From Inhella proteolytica (GTDB lineage Bacteria; Pseudomonadota; Gammaproteobacteria; Burkholderiales; Burkholderiaceae_C): a stretch of 64,000 nucleotides of DNA. The stretch spans positions 372,001-436,000 of the forward strand of contig NZ_JAEDAK010000002.1 of NCBI RefSeq assembly GCF_016093275.1, read 5' to 3'. Positions within the stretch are counted from its first letter, which is position 1. Each line of letters begins with the position of its first letter. Both the position numbers and the translations under genes were made by a program. Shown here piece by piece: positions 19,951 through 28,857 of the stretch. Under the pieces are notes generated by a model. It ran no database searches. It was not told the DNA's origin and saw nothing but the letters and a program-made list of their open reading frames with translations.

Positions 19951-20217
19951 CGACGCGCTGGTCGGCCGCATCAAACAGACCCTGGCCTTTGCACCAGGCG
20001 GCCCAGTGAGAACTCTTGCAGCGCCAAGCGTTGGGCCCGGCTGAGCAGCCCGACAGAATGCAAAGCCACGCAGCGCGTGGCTCCCGGCATGCTCAACAAG
20101 CTGATCGCCGATGAGCCGCATGTCTCCGTGCGGACGGTGGATGTACACCGGGCGCGTGTGTTCGCCAAGCTAGGCGTGCGCTCGGCGGCGGAGCTTGCGA
20201 CCTAGCTGGCGAGCTGA
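19951..20217 (+). pseudogene. decayed partial copy of dctR
   Basis: Readable remains of a LuxR-type response regulator closely related to the dctR gene at 13563. A first fragment reads SDALVGRIKQTLAFA, against SDNALVDRIEQALAVA in dctR. After frame changes, a second reads MLNKLIADEPHVSVRTVDVH, then RARVFAKLGVRSAAELAT, followed by a stop where dctR continues LLAS. The final ~145 bases (20071-20217) align almost base for base with dctR 14028-14174, including the terminal GCTGGCGAGCTGAG. There is no intact receiver domain and no start. The rest of the 488-base gap between the GNAT gene and the lipoprotein gene holds no other gene I can support. Confidence 0.85.
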
Positions 20218-20296
20218 GCCCACAACCACCGCAACAACTGTTTACCGCCGACGGTCCGGAAGGGGCAAAGTTCCAGGGTTTCCCTGGAGCACCGTC

Positions 20297-21457
20297 ATGA
20301 AAGCCTTGCACACCCTCAGCCTTCTCAGCCTCGCCATCCTTCTGAGCGCCTGCGGTGGCGGTCGCGAACCGGAGACGACGCCACAAGCTGTGCGAGACCT
20401 GGTGACCGCCATGCATGACCAGGGCGGCAGTGCAGGCCCGAACCGCCGGGCCCAGGCGCAGACCGCGGTCGGCGCCAAGGAACTGCTGGACTGGGCCGAA
20501 TACCGGTACGCCGAAAGCTTCCCCAAGGGGCCGGCCAGCATCAGCCTGGACTACCAGGGCGTGACCTACACCGTGCGCGCCTACCCCAATGGCAACTACC
20601 TCGGGGTCACCGAAGACGGCGGCATCTACGGCCTCGGGCCATTCACGAACAACAACCTGCGCGGCTTCGGTCGCATCGCCGACTACGTGAGCCAAATCCA
20701 GGCCGACAGTTGCTACGTCTACCCGGATACCTGCCCGACCAATCCGCCCAACAACACCCTGAACGGCTGCACCATGGCCGCGTCCGACGCGCTGAAGCTC
20801 GGCAACCGGCTCAAGCTGGAGTACACGGTCAGCACCACGGGTGACGCGGCCAGCACCGGCCAGTACACCTTGGATACCCTGGTTGCCCAGCACACTCCGT
20901 TCGCCGGTTCCAGTGCGGTTCAGAGCACCTACACCCTCTCCGGAAGCTCGACGGCAGCGGGCGTCACCACGCTCAGCACGATCGCGGGCAAAGATTACGC
21001 GCAGGAAGCAGCCTATGGGTTGATCCTGAACCTGGGCGACGAGGTGGAGTCGGACATCCGCACGCCGCAAGGCAATCTGCAGAGCACGGTACGCACCGTG
21101 TATGCACCGGCCTATCTGAACAGCGAGTTCACGTTGCTACCGGGCCAGTCGCTCACCCGCACGGTCGGCGCACGGGTAACCAGCTCCAGCGTCATCAACG
21201 GAGTCCCGACTCAGGCCACGGAACGCGACCAAAGCCACACCGAAACCGTGACCTACGAGCTGCGCGAGAACATCAGCGTCCTGGGGCGCAGCTACGACAG
21301 TTGCCGCTACCGCGAAACGCGCGCCAACTCCAATGAGGTGACCACCACCTGGTATCTGTACGGCAAGGGCATTCCGGTGCGTACGCGCGTCGTGGGCAGC
21401 GGCAGCGAAGAACTGACGGAACTCAAGAGCGGCAGCCTGAACGGCACACCGCTCTGA
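20297..21457 (+). CDS. lipoprotein with DWAE/GNYLG-type domain, copy 2
   Basis: A 386-residue paralogue of the lipoprotein at 7301, similar along its whole length. Lipobox LSAC places the lipidated Cys at residue 19. The module reads LLDWAEYRYAESFP, then VRAYPNGNYLGVTEDG and IYGLGPFTNN; the later halves share FTLLPGQSLTRT-type and RSYDSCRYRE segments. The ATG at 20297 starts the signal peptide. A palindrome CCAGGGTTTCCCTGG (20273-20287) lies just upstream, comparable in position to the one before copy 1. It sits directly after the dctR remnant. GC-rich symmetry at about 21470-21493 may terminate it. Function unknown. Confidence 0.85.
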   Translation: MKALHTLSLLSLAILLSACGGGREPETTPQAVRDLVTAMHDQGGSAGPNRRAQAQTAVGAKELLDWAEYRYAESFPKGPASISLDYQGVTYTVRAYPNGNYLGVTEDGGIYGLGPFTNNNLRGFGRIADYVSQIQADSCYVYPDTCPTNPPNNTLNGCTMAASDALKLGNRLKLEYTVSTTGDAASTGQYTLDTLVAQHTPFAGSSAVQSTYTLSGSSTAAGVTTLSTIAGKDYAQEAAYGLILNLGDEVESDIRTPQGNLQSTVRTVYAPAYLNSEFTLLPGQSLTRTVGARVTSSSVINGVPTQATERDQSHTETVTYELRENISVLGRSYDSCRYRETRANSNEVTTTWYLYGKGIPVRTRVVGSGSEELTELKSGSLNGTPL

Positions 21458-21504
21458 AGCGCGGCGGCAGGCCCCGCTGCGTCAGCGGGCCGACGCCGCC
21501 GGAC

Positions 21505-22383
21505 TCACTGCGCGGCCAGATGCCGCTCTACCTGCTGCAACACCCAGCCGTCCTGCAGCACGCGCCGGTGCCCCAGACCCTCGGTGCGCAGGAGCACGGC
21601 CTGTGCAGCGCCCTCGGCCATGGCGGCGCTGCCAGCAAGGGGGGCGGTGCGGTCGGCGTGGTCATGCACGAGCAGCGTGGGTTGCTTCAAGCGCGGGGCC
21701 AGCCAGGCAGGGTCAAACTGGGCCATCTCCACGCCCACGCGTTGCTCGATGCGGCGTTGCATGCGCTCGGCCAAGGCCTCGCCCACCCCCATGGCGGCGG
21801 CAAACCAGCTCAGGAACAGCCGCGGCGGCGGTGCCAGTGCGATCAAAGCGGCGCGCTGCACCGGCAGGCCTCGCGCCATGGCATGGGCGCTGGCCACCGC
21901 ACCGAGTGAATGGGCCACAACGCCTTGCCAGGGACCAAAGCGCGCAGTGACGGCGAACAGGGCCCGCACCCATTGCCCCAGGTTGGTGCGCCAGCCTCCC
22001 GCACGACCGTGCGCGGGGAGATCCAGCAGCACCGGCGCCAGACCCGCGGCCAGCAGCCGATCCCCCTGCGCCCGCAGTTGTTGGGCGTCACCCGCCCAGC
22101 CATGTACCAGCAGCACGCGCGGCGCGTCGGGCAGGGCATCGGCGCGCTGCCACACACCGAGGTGCCCGTTCTCGAAGGGCAGTTCACTGAGAGTCCAGGG
22201 CGCCGGAACCGGCCGGCCGCGCGCCAGGCGCTTGGTGGGCAGGGGCGTGAAGAACAGGCCCAGCGCCAAGCGCGTGCTGAGCCGCGGAGCCAGTCGATCC
22301 AGGCCACGCAGCAGGCGGGCCACGGCACGCGCCGGCGCACTGGTGAAGAAGGCCGCCGCCGGGTTGGGATGAGTGAGTTGCAT
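21505..22383 (-). CDS. alpha/beta hydrolase
   Basis: A 292-residue alpha/beta-hydrolase-fold protein. The oxyanion region is LLVHGWAGD; the nucleophile elbow is VVAHSLGAV (Ser in H-S-L-G, with Ala in place of the usual first Gly); the acid is in HDHADRTAP; the catalytic His is in EGLGHRRVL. It has no signal peptide. The ATG at 22383 was chosen because GGAG lies six bases upstream; a GTG at 22395 would overlap that ribosome-binding site. It is downstream of, and co-oriented with, the TetR gene, with a 68-base gap that contains the palindrome at 22398. The physiological ester or thioester substrate is unknown. Confidence 0.9.
   Translation of the reverse strand: MQLTHPNPAAAFFTSAPARAVARLLRGLDRLAPRLSTRLALGLFFTPLPTKRLARGRPVPAPWTLSELPFENGHLGVWQRADALPDAPRVLLVHGWAGDAQQLRAQGDRLLAAGLAPVLLDLPAHGRAGGWRTNLGQWVRALFAVTARFGPWQGVVAHSLGAVASAHAMARGLPVQRAALIALAPPPRLFLSWFAAAMGVGEALAERMQRRIEQRVGVEMAQFDPAWLAPRLKQPTLLVHDHADRTAPLAGSAAMAEGAAQAVLLRTEGLGHRRVLQDGWVLQQVERHLAAQ
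22000..22013. promoter_or_regulatory. third TetR-type palindrome inside hydrolase gene
   Basis: CGCACGACCGTGCG differs at one base from the palindrome at 22398. It lies in the coding region of the hydrolase, about 370 bases after its start codon. It could be an auxiliary operator or roadblock site, or a chance match in GC-rich coding sequence. Confidence 0.35.
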
Positions 22384-22397
22384 GTTTCGCTCCACTT

Positions 22398-22411
22398 CGC
22401 ACGATCGTGCG
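22398..22411. promoter_or_regulatory. candidate TetR operator before hydrolase
   Basis: A perfect 14-base palindrome, CGCACGATCGTGCG, ends 15 bases upstream of the hydrolase ATG, in the gap between the TetR gene and the hydrolase. A related palindrome (11 of 14 identical) lies at the same relative place before the TetR gene. Confidence 0.65.
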
Positions 22412-22451
22412 CTAAAAGGTTAAAAGAAGGCCCGTGCGCGCAAGGTCTCGC

Positions 22452-23069
22452 TCAAGGCTTGGCGGGTTGGGGCTGACTGGCCCGCAGCAGCCGCTGCCAG
22501 GCGGTCCAGGCGCGTGCCGGGGCATTCGGGTCGCGCAGGAAGCGGGCGTCGCGCAGCAGGCCGGTGAAGAGCGCATCCATCTCAAACACCATCTGCACCG
22601 AGTCCACCTCGGGTGCCAGGTGACCGGCTTCGATGGCCTGCTGCACGGTGCGGCGCAAGGCCGCGCGCCAGCGCTGCACGCCATCCAGCAGCTGATCACG
22701 CACCGGCCCCTCGCGGTCGTCGTACTCGAAGGCACCTGCGCAGTACAGGCAGCCATGGCCCTGGGCCAGATCGCCGGCACGCTTGATCCACAACTGCATG
22801 ATGGCGTTCAGTCGCGGCAGGCCCCGGGGCTCACGCATCGCGGGCGTGAAGACGGCCTGCAGGAAGCGACGGTCGTATTCCTGGATCACCGCCAGCTGCA
22901 GGGCCTCGCGCGAGCCCACGCGCGAGAACACCCCACTCTTGGACAGCGCGAGCCGCTTGGCCAGTTCCCCGATGCTCAGGCTCTCCAGCCCTTCGTCAAT
23001 CGCCATCTGCAGAGCGGTATCCACGATGGCCTGCAGGGTCAGCTCGCTGCGCTCGGTCTTGGCTTCCAT
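22452..23069 (-). CDS. TetR-family transcriptional regulator
   Basis: A 205-residue repressor-type regulator. The N-terminal helix-turn-helix (residues ~12-60) reads [20 protein letters not shown], then [20 protein letters not shown], a classic TetR DNA-binding domain. The ligand-binding C-terminal domain includes [20 protein letters not shown], typical of the TetR subgroup with a CxYCAGAxE-like segment. It probably represses itself and the downstream hydrolase through the matching palindromes at 23081 and 22398. The inducer is unknown. The ATG at 23069 is preceded by GTGGGA. Confidence 0.94.
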   Translation of the reverse strand: MEAKTERSELTLQAIVDTALQMAIDEGLESLSIGELAKRLALSKSGVFSRVGSREALQLAVIQEYDRRFLQAVFTPAMREPRGLPRLNAIMQLWIKRAGDLAQGHGCLYCAGAFEYDDREGPVRDQLLDGVQRWRAALRRTVQQAIEAGHLAPEVDSVQMVFEMDALFTGLLRDARFLRDPNAPARAWTAWQRLLRASQPQPAKP

Positions 23070-23080
23070 GGTCCCACTTT

Positions 23081-23094
23081 AGTACGACCGTGCG
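23081..23094. promoter_or_regulatory. candidate TetR autoregulatory operator
   Basis: AGTACGACCGTGCG matches the palindrome at 22398 in 11 of 14 bases, with one arm intact (CGTGCG). It lies 11 bases upstream of the TetR ATG. Confidence 0.55.
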
Positions 23095-23204
23095 AAATAT
23101 GCAAAGCCGGTTTCACGGCGGTACCGACGAACCCCTCGTGCAAACCCTATGCGAGCCGACCCGCGTGCTCCCTAGAGTCAGATGAACACCCTGGGGAGCT
23201 GCAC

Positions 23205-24902
23205 ATGGATTGGTTGAAGCAAGTTCGCATTGGGCCGCGCCTGGCCCTCGCTTTCGGCGTCATCCTGGCGCTGTTGATCCTGGTGGCGGTGCTGGGCCGC
23301 ATCGGCCTGAGTCGGGTCAATGCCGGTCTGGAGACCGTCTACCTGGACCGCACCGTGCCGCTGCAGCAGCTGGGCGACATCAGCCGCCTGACGGTGCGCA
23401 ACCGTTTCCTGCTGGCGGAAATGATGCTTCGGCCCGAACCCGCGTTGATCGAGAAGCATGCCAAGGAGATGAGCGAGAACATCAAGGCCATCGACGAGCT
23501 GCAGAAGGCTTACCTGGCCACCTCGCTGACGGAAGAGGAGAAACAACTGGCCGAGCGCTACGTGACGGCGCGCACGGCCTACGCCCAGCAGGGCCTGGTT
23601 CCGGCGCGCGCGGCCTTGCTGGCCGGAGACATGCAAGCCGCGCGGCAGGTGTACGACGGCAAGGTGAACGAGATGGCGCCCGCCGTGGCCGCTTCGCTCG
23701 CGGCGCTGGTCAAACTTCAAGTCACCGAGGCCAAGAAGGAGTACGACAACGCCAAGGCCATCGAAGTGCAGGTCGAATGGGTATCGCTCATTGCGGCCCT
23801 GGTCGCTCTCAGCCTCGGCAGTTGGCTGGGCTGGTGGATCACCCGCTCGATCACCCAGCCGGTATCCAGCGCGGTCGACCTGGCCGAGAAGGTGGCCGCC
23901 GGCGACTTGCGCACCGAGATCGATGTGCGCGGGCGCGACGAGGTGGCGCAGTTGCTGCGCTCGCTCGGTCAGATGAACGAGAGCCTGGTGAAGATCGTCA
24001 GCCAAGTGCGGCATAGCTCCGATTCCATTGCCACCGGCTCGGCCGAGATCGCCACGGGCAATGCCGATCTGTCGCAGCGCACCGAAGAGCAGGCCTCCAA
24101 CCTGCAGCAAACCGCGGCCTCGATGGAGCAAATGAGCGCCACGGTGAGGCAAAACGCCGACATCGCCCGCACCGCGACCCAGTTGGCCACCTCGGCCAGC
24201 GGCGTGGCCGCCAAGGGCGGCGAGGTGGTGGGTCGCGTCGTCAACACCATGGACGAGATCACCAGCAGCTCGCGCAAGATCGTCGACATCATCGGCACCA
24301 TCGACGGCATCGCCTTCCAGACCAACATCCTGGCGCTGAATGCGGCCGTGGAGGCCGCCCGTGCCGGCGAACAGGGGCGCGGCTTTGCGGTGGTGGCAGG
24401 TGAGGTGCGCGTGCTGGCGCAGCGCAGTGCCGAGGCGGCCAAGGAGATCAAGAGCCTGATCAGCCAGAGTGTGGAGAAGGTCGATACCGGCTCGGCTCTG
24501 GTGGCCGAGGCCGGCGCCACGATGGGCGAAATCGTGGCCCAGGTGCGGCGCGTGGCCGATCTGATCGGCGAGATCGATGCCGCCAGCGGCGAGCAGGCCA
24601 AGGGCATCGGCCAGGTCAGCGAGGCCGTGAACCAGTTGGACCAGGTGACGCAGCAAAACGCCGCGCTGGTCGAGGAATCGGCCGCCGCGGCCGAAAGCCT
24701 GAAGCACCAGGCCGCCAAGCTGGCCGAGGTGGTGGACGTGTTCAAGCTGCGCGAGGCCCACGCCCAGCGCGCGGCCGCCGCACCGGCCCTGCGCCCGCGT
24801 GCGGCACCTACTCCCCGTGCGGCCGCCGCACCCGCCGCCGCCCCCCGGATGGCGCCGCAAACCGCCGCCGCGGGCGCGGGTGGCGATTGGGAATCGTTCT
24901 GA
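23205..24902 (+). CDS. methyl-accepting chemotaxis protein with CheR-tether tail
   Basis: Chemoreceptor of 565 residues. Membrane helix 1 is at ~11-31, followed by a four-helix-bundle sensor (4HB_MCP type, including [19 protein letters not shown]) and membrane helix 2 at ~192-212. HAMP and the signalling hairpin with [18 protein letters not shown] follow. After the last methylation helix comes a ~50-residue Ala/Pro/Arg linker ending in DWESF, which fits the xWxxF pentapeptide that tethers CheR/CheB in enteric receptors (NWETF). The other two receptors in this window lack it. The Shine-Dalgarno GGGGAG precedes ATG 23205, and CCTAGAGT (23170-23177) is a likely -10 region. Confidence 0.95.
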   Translation: MDWLKQVRIGPRLALAFGVILALLILVAVLGRIGLSRVNAGLETVYLDRTVPLQQLGDISRLTVRNRFLLAEMMLRPEPALIEKHAKEMSENIKAIDELQKAYLATSLTEEEKQLAERYVTARTAYAQQGLVPARAALLAGDMQAARQVYDGKVNEMAPAVAASLAALVKLQVTEAKKEYDNAKAIEVQVEWVSLIAALVALSLGSWLGWWITRSITQPVSSAVDLAEKVAAGDLRTEIDVRGRDEVAQLLRSLGQMNESLVKIVSQVRHSSDSIATGSAEIATGNADLSQRTEEQASNLQQTAASMEQMSATVRQNADIARTATQLATSASGVAAKGGEVVGRVVNTMDEITSSSRKIVDIIGTIDGIAFQTNILALNAAVEAARAGEQGRGFAVVAGEVRVLAQRSAEAAKEIKSLISQSVEKVDTGSALVAEAGATMGEIVAQVRRVADLIGEIDAASGEQAKGIGQVSEAVNQLDQVTQQNAALVEESAAAAESLKHQAAKLAEVVDVFKLREAHAQRAAAAPALRPRAAPTPRAAAAPAAAPRMAPQTAAAGAGGDWESF

Positions 24903-24929
24903 CGCTCTGAGAGCCGGCGGAAGGCGCCG

Positions 24930-25733
24930 CTAGCGAGCGGCCGCCCGCCGCATACGCCCCACAGGCCGGCGCTCGGCACACTCCCCAGCGCCAGCCTGAA
25001 CCGCTTCCACAAGCTCTGAGGCCCGGGCCGCCACCGCACCAATCACCAGCAGCGCCGGGCTCGCCAGGGTCTCGCGCTGCACGGTGTCGGCCAGTTCCTC
25101 CAGCCGACAGCCGGCGTGGCGCTGCCGACTGGTGTGGGCGGCGCTGACCACCGCTGCCGGCGTGTGCCGGTCCAGGCCGGCGGCGATCAGGCGCTGCTGC
25201 AGTTCGGCGCAGCGCGCCACGCCCATGTAGATCACCAGGGTCAGACCGCTGCGTGCCAGCGCATCCCAATCGGGCTCACGGCAACCCTCGCCGGCATGAC
25301 CGGTGACCAGGATCACGCCCGGGCTGTGGCGCCGGTCGGTGACCGGAATGCCCACCGCCGCCGGGCCGGCGATGCCGCTGGTCAGGCCGCTGACGACCTC
25401 GACCTCCAGGCCGGCGGCGCGCAGCGCGTCGACCTCCTCGCCGCCACGGCCGAACACGAAGGGGTCGCCGCCCTTGAGGCGCACCACGCGCTGGCCCGCG
25501 AGCGCCTCGCGCAGCATCAGCGCGTGGATGAAGTGCTGGTCCGTCGAGATGCAACCGCCGCGCTTGCCCACGCGCAGCAGCCGGCCCTTCACCAAGGCCA
25601 GCACGCGCGGGTCGATAAGGTCGTCGGCCAGCACCACGTCGGCGGCCTCGATGCGCTTGAGCGCGCGCAGGGTCAGCAGTTCGGGGTCGCCGGGGCCGGC
25701 GCCGACCAAAGCGACAGGGTGGGTGGTGATCAT
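24930..25733 (-). CDS. cobA: uroporphyrinogen-III C-methyltransferase
   Basis: S-adenosylmethionine-dependent methyltransferase (SUMT) that converts uroporphyrinogen III to precorrin-2, the branch point to siroheme and cobalamin. The 267 residues carry VALVGAGPGDPELLTLRAL at the N-terminus, VVLADDLI, RLKGGDPFVFGRGGEE and the VPVTDR-like segment GIPVTDRRHSPG. Its position as last gene of the nirB-nirD-nitrate reductase operon, overlapping the reductase by four bases, indicates that it supplies siroheme to NirB. It lacks the CysG oxidase/chelatase domain, so another enzyme must finish siroheme. Confidence 0.95.
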   Translation of the reverse strand: MITTHPVALVGAGPGDPELLTLRALKRIEAADVVLADDLIDPRVLALVKGRLLRVGKRGGCISTDQHFIHALMLREALAGQRVVRLKGGDPFVFGRGGEEVDALRAAGLEVEVVSGLTSGIAGPAAVGIPVTDRRHSPGVILVTGHAGEGCREPDWDALARSGLTLVIYMGVARCAELQQRLIAAGLDRHTPAAVVSAAHTSRQRHAGCRLEELADTVQRETLASPALLVIGAVAARASELVEAVQAGAGECAERRPVGRMRRAAAR

Positions 25734-28465
25734 GCGGGCACTCCTTCACTCATCAGACGACGCAGTGCGGGCAGGCAGGAGCCGCATTGCGTGCCGCACT
25801 TCAACTCGGCCTGCAGCGTGGCCAGGCTGCCGTCACCGCGGGCCAGGCAGGCGCGAATCTGGTCCTCGCGCACGTCGAAGCAGTTGCAGACCTGCGGGCT
25901 GCGCGGCGCGCTCAGCAGCTCGGCCGGCGGCGCGCCGGGGCTGAGCAGCCAGCGGCCCAGCGGCGCGGCGCGCTGGCCCTCCCGCCACAGCGGCTGCAGC
26001 CAGGCGGCCTCGTCCTGTTCGCCCACGCGCGCAAAGGCCTGCAACGCGGCCGCATCGCCCTCGCCTTGCAGGCGCAGCAGACGCAGGCGGCCGCGGCCGG
26101 CGTCGGCATAGCGGTGCACGCCCGCGCCTTCGAGGCCCACGGCGGCGGTCAGCTGTGCCACCAGCTCCTTCGAGGGCGGTGCGGCCAGCGCGGCTTCGAA
26201 GGCCCAGCCTTGCTGGGTCTCATCGGGGCCGGGCACCGGCAGGCATTGGGCGAAGGCGAAGGCGGGCAGCAAGGCGCGCAAACGCTCGCGCAAGGCGGCG
26301 CCCTGCGCGGCCGGCACCCAGGCGCAGGCAGAGATCCGCCAGGGCAACTGGGCGGGCTCCACCGCCAGCGCGCTGAACTTCAGCTCGGGCTGCTGCGAAT
26401 CCGGGCAGCGCACGCCGCTAGTCAGCGCGTTGATGCCGGCGCCGGCCAGGAACTCGCTGCCCCAGTGCATGGGCAAATCGGCCTGACCCGGGGCCACGCC
26501 GGCGTCCAGGGCCAGCGGCAGGACGAGTTCGCCGCGCGCGCTCTGCAGGCGCAGCAGCTCGCCCGCCTGCAGGCGGCGGCGCGCCGCGTCCTGCGGGTGC
26601 AGCTTCAGCACCGGCGCGCCTTCGTGCGCGAACAGTCCCGGCACGGTGCCGCTGCGGCTCATGGCGTGCCATTGGTCGCGCAGACGGCTGGTGGTGAGCT
26701 GCAGCGGGAACTTGGCGCTCGCGCTCTCCGCCGGTGCGCGGTAGGGCGTGGCGATGAAGCGGGCGCGGCCGCTGGGGGTGGCGAAGCGGTGGTCGGTGTA
26801 GAGCCGGGCCTTGCCACTTTGTTGATAGGGCCATTGCTGCGGACCGCTGCGTTCCAGCGTCTCGTAGCTCAGGCCGCCGATGTCGAGGTCGCGGCCCAGC
26901 GTGGATTCGCGATGCTCCAGCCACAGCGCCTCGGGGCTGTCGGTGGCAGCGAAGAGCGGCGCGCGCTGCGGGTTCAAGGCGGCGTCCAGGCGCAGCGCGG
27001 CCTCGCGCACGATGGCCCAGTCCGCACGCGCCTGGCCCGGCGCCGGCACGGCGGCGCGCACGCGGCTGATGCGGCGCTCGCTGTTCGTCACCGTGCCCTC
27101 CTTCTCGCCCCAGGTGGCGGCCGGCAGCAGCAGGTCGGCGAAGTCGGCCGTGGCCGTGCCGGCAAAGGCCTCCTGCAGCACGACGAACTCGCAGCGCTGC
27201 AGCGCGGCGCGCACAAGCGCCTGGTCGGGCAGGCTCTGCGCGGGGTTGGTGCAGGCAATCCAGAGCGCCTTGATCTCGCCGCGCGCGGCGGCCTCGAACA
27301 TCGCCATGGCGGTGTGGCCGGGGCCCGGCAACTGCTCGTCTGCGCCCAGGCCCCAAAGGGCAGCCACCTCGGCGCGGTGCGTGGCGTTGGCCGGGTCGCG
27401 GTGCCCAGGCAGCAGCGTGGCCATGCCGCCGGATTCGCGCCCGCCCATGGCATTGGGCTGGCCGGTCAGCGAAAAAGGCCCGGCGCCCGGCTTGCCGATC
27501 TGGCCGGTGGCGAGGTGCAGATTGATCAGCGCCGTGTTCTTGGCGGTGCCGCTTGAGCTCTGGTTCAGGCCCTGGCAGTACAGGCTCAGGCTGCTGGGCG
27601 CGCGGGCGAACCACTCGGCCGCCTGCCAGATCTCCGCCTCCTTCAGGCCGCAGAGCTTGGCGGCGCGCGCCGGGGTCCATTCGCGCACCAGCTCCTTCAG
27701 AGCCTCGAAGCCTTCGGTGTGCTCACGGATGAAATCCGCGTCGGTGAAGCCCTGCCAAATGCAGGCATGCAGCAGCGCGTGCATCAGGGCCACGTCGGTG
27801 CCAGGCTGGAGTTGCAGATGCAGGTCGGCCAGCTCGGCCGTCTCGGTGCGGCGCGGGTCGATGACGATCAGCTTCTGCCCGGGCCTCTTGGCACGGCCAA
27901 CTTCCAGGCGACGGAACAGCACCGGGTGGGCCCAGGCCGGGTTGGCGCCGGTGATGAGGATGCAGTCCGCCTGCTCGACGTCCTCGTAGCTGCAGGGCGG
28001 CGCGTCGGCGCCCAGGCTCTGCTTGTAGCCCACCACGGCCGAGCTCATGCACAGGCGCGAGTTGGAGTCGATATGCGGCGTCTTCAGCACCCCGCGCGCC
28101 AGCTTGTTGAAGGCGCAGTAGTCCTCGGTCAGCAACTGGCCGGAGATGTAGAAGCCGATCGCCGCCGGGCCGTGTTCGCGGTGGATGCGCAGCAGCTCGG
28201 CTACAAGGTGCGAGTTGGCCTCGTCCCACTCGATGGGCTGCAAAGCAGCCCCCCGCGCGGCACGCCGCTGCACCTGCAGCAGACGCTGACCCTGGATCAC
28301 CATCGGGCTGGCGGTGCGGTGCAGGTTCTGGCCCTTGGTGCAGAGCCGGCCGAAGTTGGCCGGGTGCTCCGGGTCCCCGCGCACGCCGGTGATCTGCTGG
28401 CCGTCGTGTTCGATGACGACCCCGCAGCCGACGCCGCAGTAGGGGCAGGTGCTGCGGGTTTCCAT
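25730..28465 (-). CDS. nasC: assimilatory nitrate reductase catalytic subunit
   Basis: Cytoplasmic molybdopterin enzyme (911 residues) reducing nitrate to nitrite. The N-terminal [4Fe-4S] motif has cysteines at residues 7, 10, 14 and 42. Molybdopterin-binding segments include ITGANPAWAHPVLFRRLE, LYCQGLNQSSSGTAKNTA, ACTNPAQSLPDQ and, near the end of the core, MSRSGTVPGLFAHEGAPVL. The last ~55 residues form a BFD-like [2Fe-2S] domain (CNCFDV...CGTQCGSC), the electron entry found in NasA/NasC reductases of this type. It begins two bases after the nirD stop region and overlaps cobA by four bases. Symbols vary (nasA, nasC, narB) in different genomes. Confidence 0.96.
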   Translation of the reverse strand: METRSTCPYCGVGCGVVIEHDGQQITGVRGDPEHPANFGRLCTKGQNLHRTASPMVIQGQRLLQVQRRAARGAALQPIEWDEANSHLVAELLRIHREHGPAAIGFYISGQLLTEDYCAFNKLARGVLKTPHIDSNSRLCMSSAVVGYKQSLGADAPPCSYEDVEQADCILITGANPAWAHPVLFRRLEVGRAKRPGQKLIVIDPRRTETAELADLHLQLQPGTDVALMHALLHACIWQGFTDADFIREHTEGFEALKELVREWTPARAAKLCGLKEAEIWQAAEWFARAPSSLSLYCQGLNQSSSGTAKNTALINLHLATGQIGKPGAGPFSLTGQPNAMGGRESGGMATLLPGHRDPANATHRAEVAALWGLGADEQLPGPGHTAMAMFEAAARGEIKALWIACTNPAQSLPDQALVRAALQRCEFVVLQEAFAGTATADFADLLLPAATWGEKEGTVTNSERRISRVRAAVPAPGQARADWAIVREAALRLDAALNPQRAPLFAATDSPEALWLEHRESTLGRDLDIGGLSYETLERSGPQQWPYQQSGKARLYTDHRFATPSGRARFIATPYRAPAESASAKFPLQLTTSRLRDQWHAMSRSGTVPGLFAHEGAPVLKLHPQDAARRRLQAGELLRLQSARGELVLPLALDAGVAPGQADLPMHWGSEFLAGAGINALTSGVRCPDSQQPELKFSALAVEPAQLPWRISACAWVPAAQGAALRERLRALLPAFAFAQCLPVPGPDETQQGWAFEAALAAPPSKELVAQLTAAVGLEGAGVHRYADAGRGRLRLLRLQGEGDAAALQAFARVGEQDEAAWLQPLWREGQRAAPLGRWLLSPGAPPAELLSAPRSPQVCNCFDVREDQIRACLARGDGSLATLQAELKCGTQCGSCLPALRRLMSEGVPA

Positions 28466-28467
28466 GC

Positions 28468-28857
28468 TCAGCCCACAGCAATCGGGATGCGCTTGGCGCA
28501 GGGACCCGCTTGAGGCGGTGCCAGGTCCAAGGCATGCGAATCCAGCTCGGACTGCAGCAGCTGCACCACGCCATCCGCCACCCGCACCTGGAACACCGGC
28601 GTGCAGCCCTCGTCCGGCGCCTGGGCCTGGCCGCTGTCCAGGCCGATGGTCCAGTTGTGCAGCGGGCAGGCCACGCCGCGGCCGAACACGATGCCCTGGC
28701 TGAGCGGCCCGCCCTTGTGCGGGCAGCGGTCGAGCAGGGCGAACACCTCATCGCTGGCATTGCGGAACAGCGCCACGTCCATGCCCTGGCGGCGCGCCAC
28801 GCGGCGCGAGCCGAGCACGGGGATGTCCTTGATGGAACACACGGTCGTCCAAGTCAT
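28468..28857 (-). CDS. nirD: nitrite reductase small subunit NirD
   Basis: A 129-residue Rieske-fold partner of NirB in NADH-dependent nitrite reduction to ammonium. The Rieske-like signatures CPHKGGPLSQG and CPLHNWTI both carry Cys-x-His, so this copy could bind a [2Fe-2S] cluster, unlike some NirD proteins that lack ligands. The ATG at 28857 overlaps the nirB stop by four bases and was preferred over an open extension that would run into nirB. The nitrate reductase gene follows with a two-base gap. Confidence 0.95.
   Translation of the reverse strand: MTWTTVCSIKDIPVLGSRRVARRQGMDVALFRNASDEVFALLDRCPHKGGPLSQGIVFGRGVACPLHNWTIGLDSGQAQAPDEGCTPVFQVRVADGVVQLLQSELDSHALDLAPPQAGPCAKRIPIAVG

Noticed and set aside
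19161-20009. 282-codon plus-strand frame spanning the GNAT gene and the dctR relic
   Set aside because: Mostly antisense to a clear GNAT gene; only its tail contains decayed regulator sequence.
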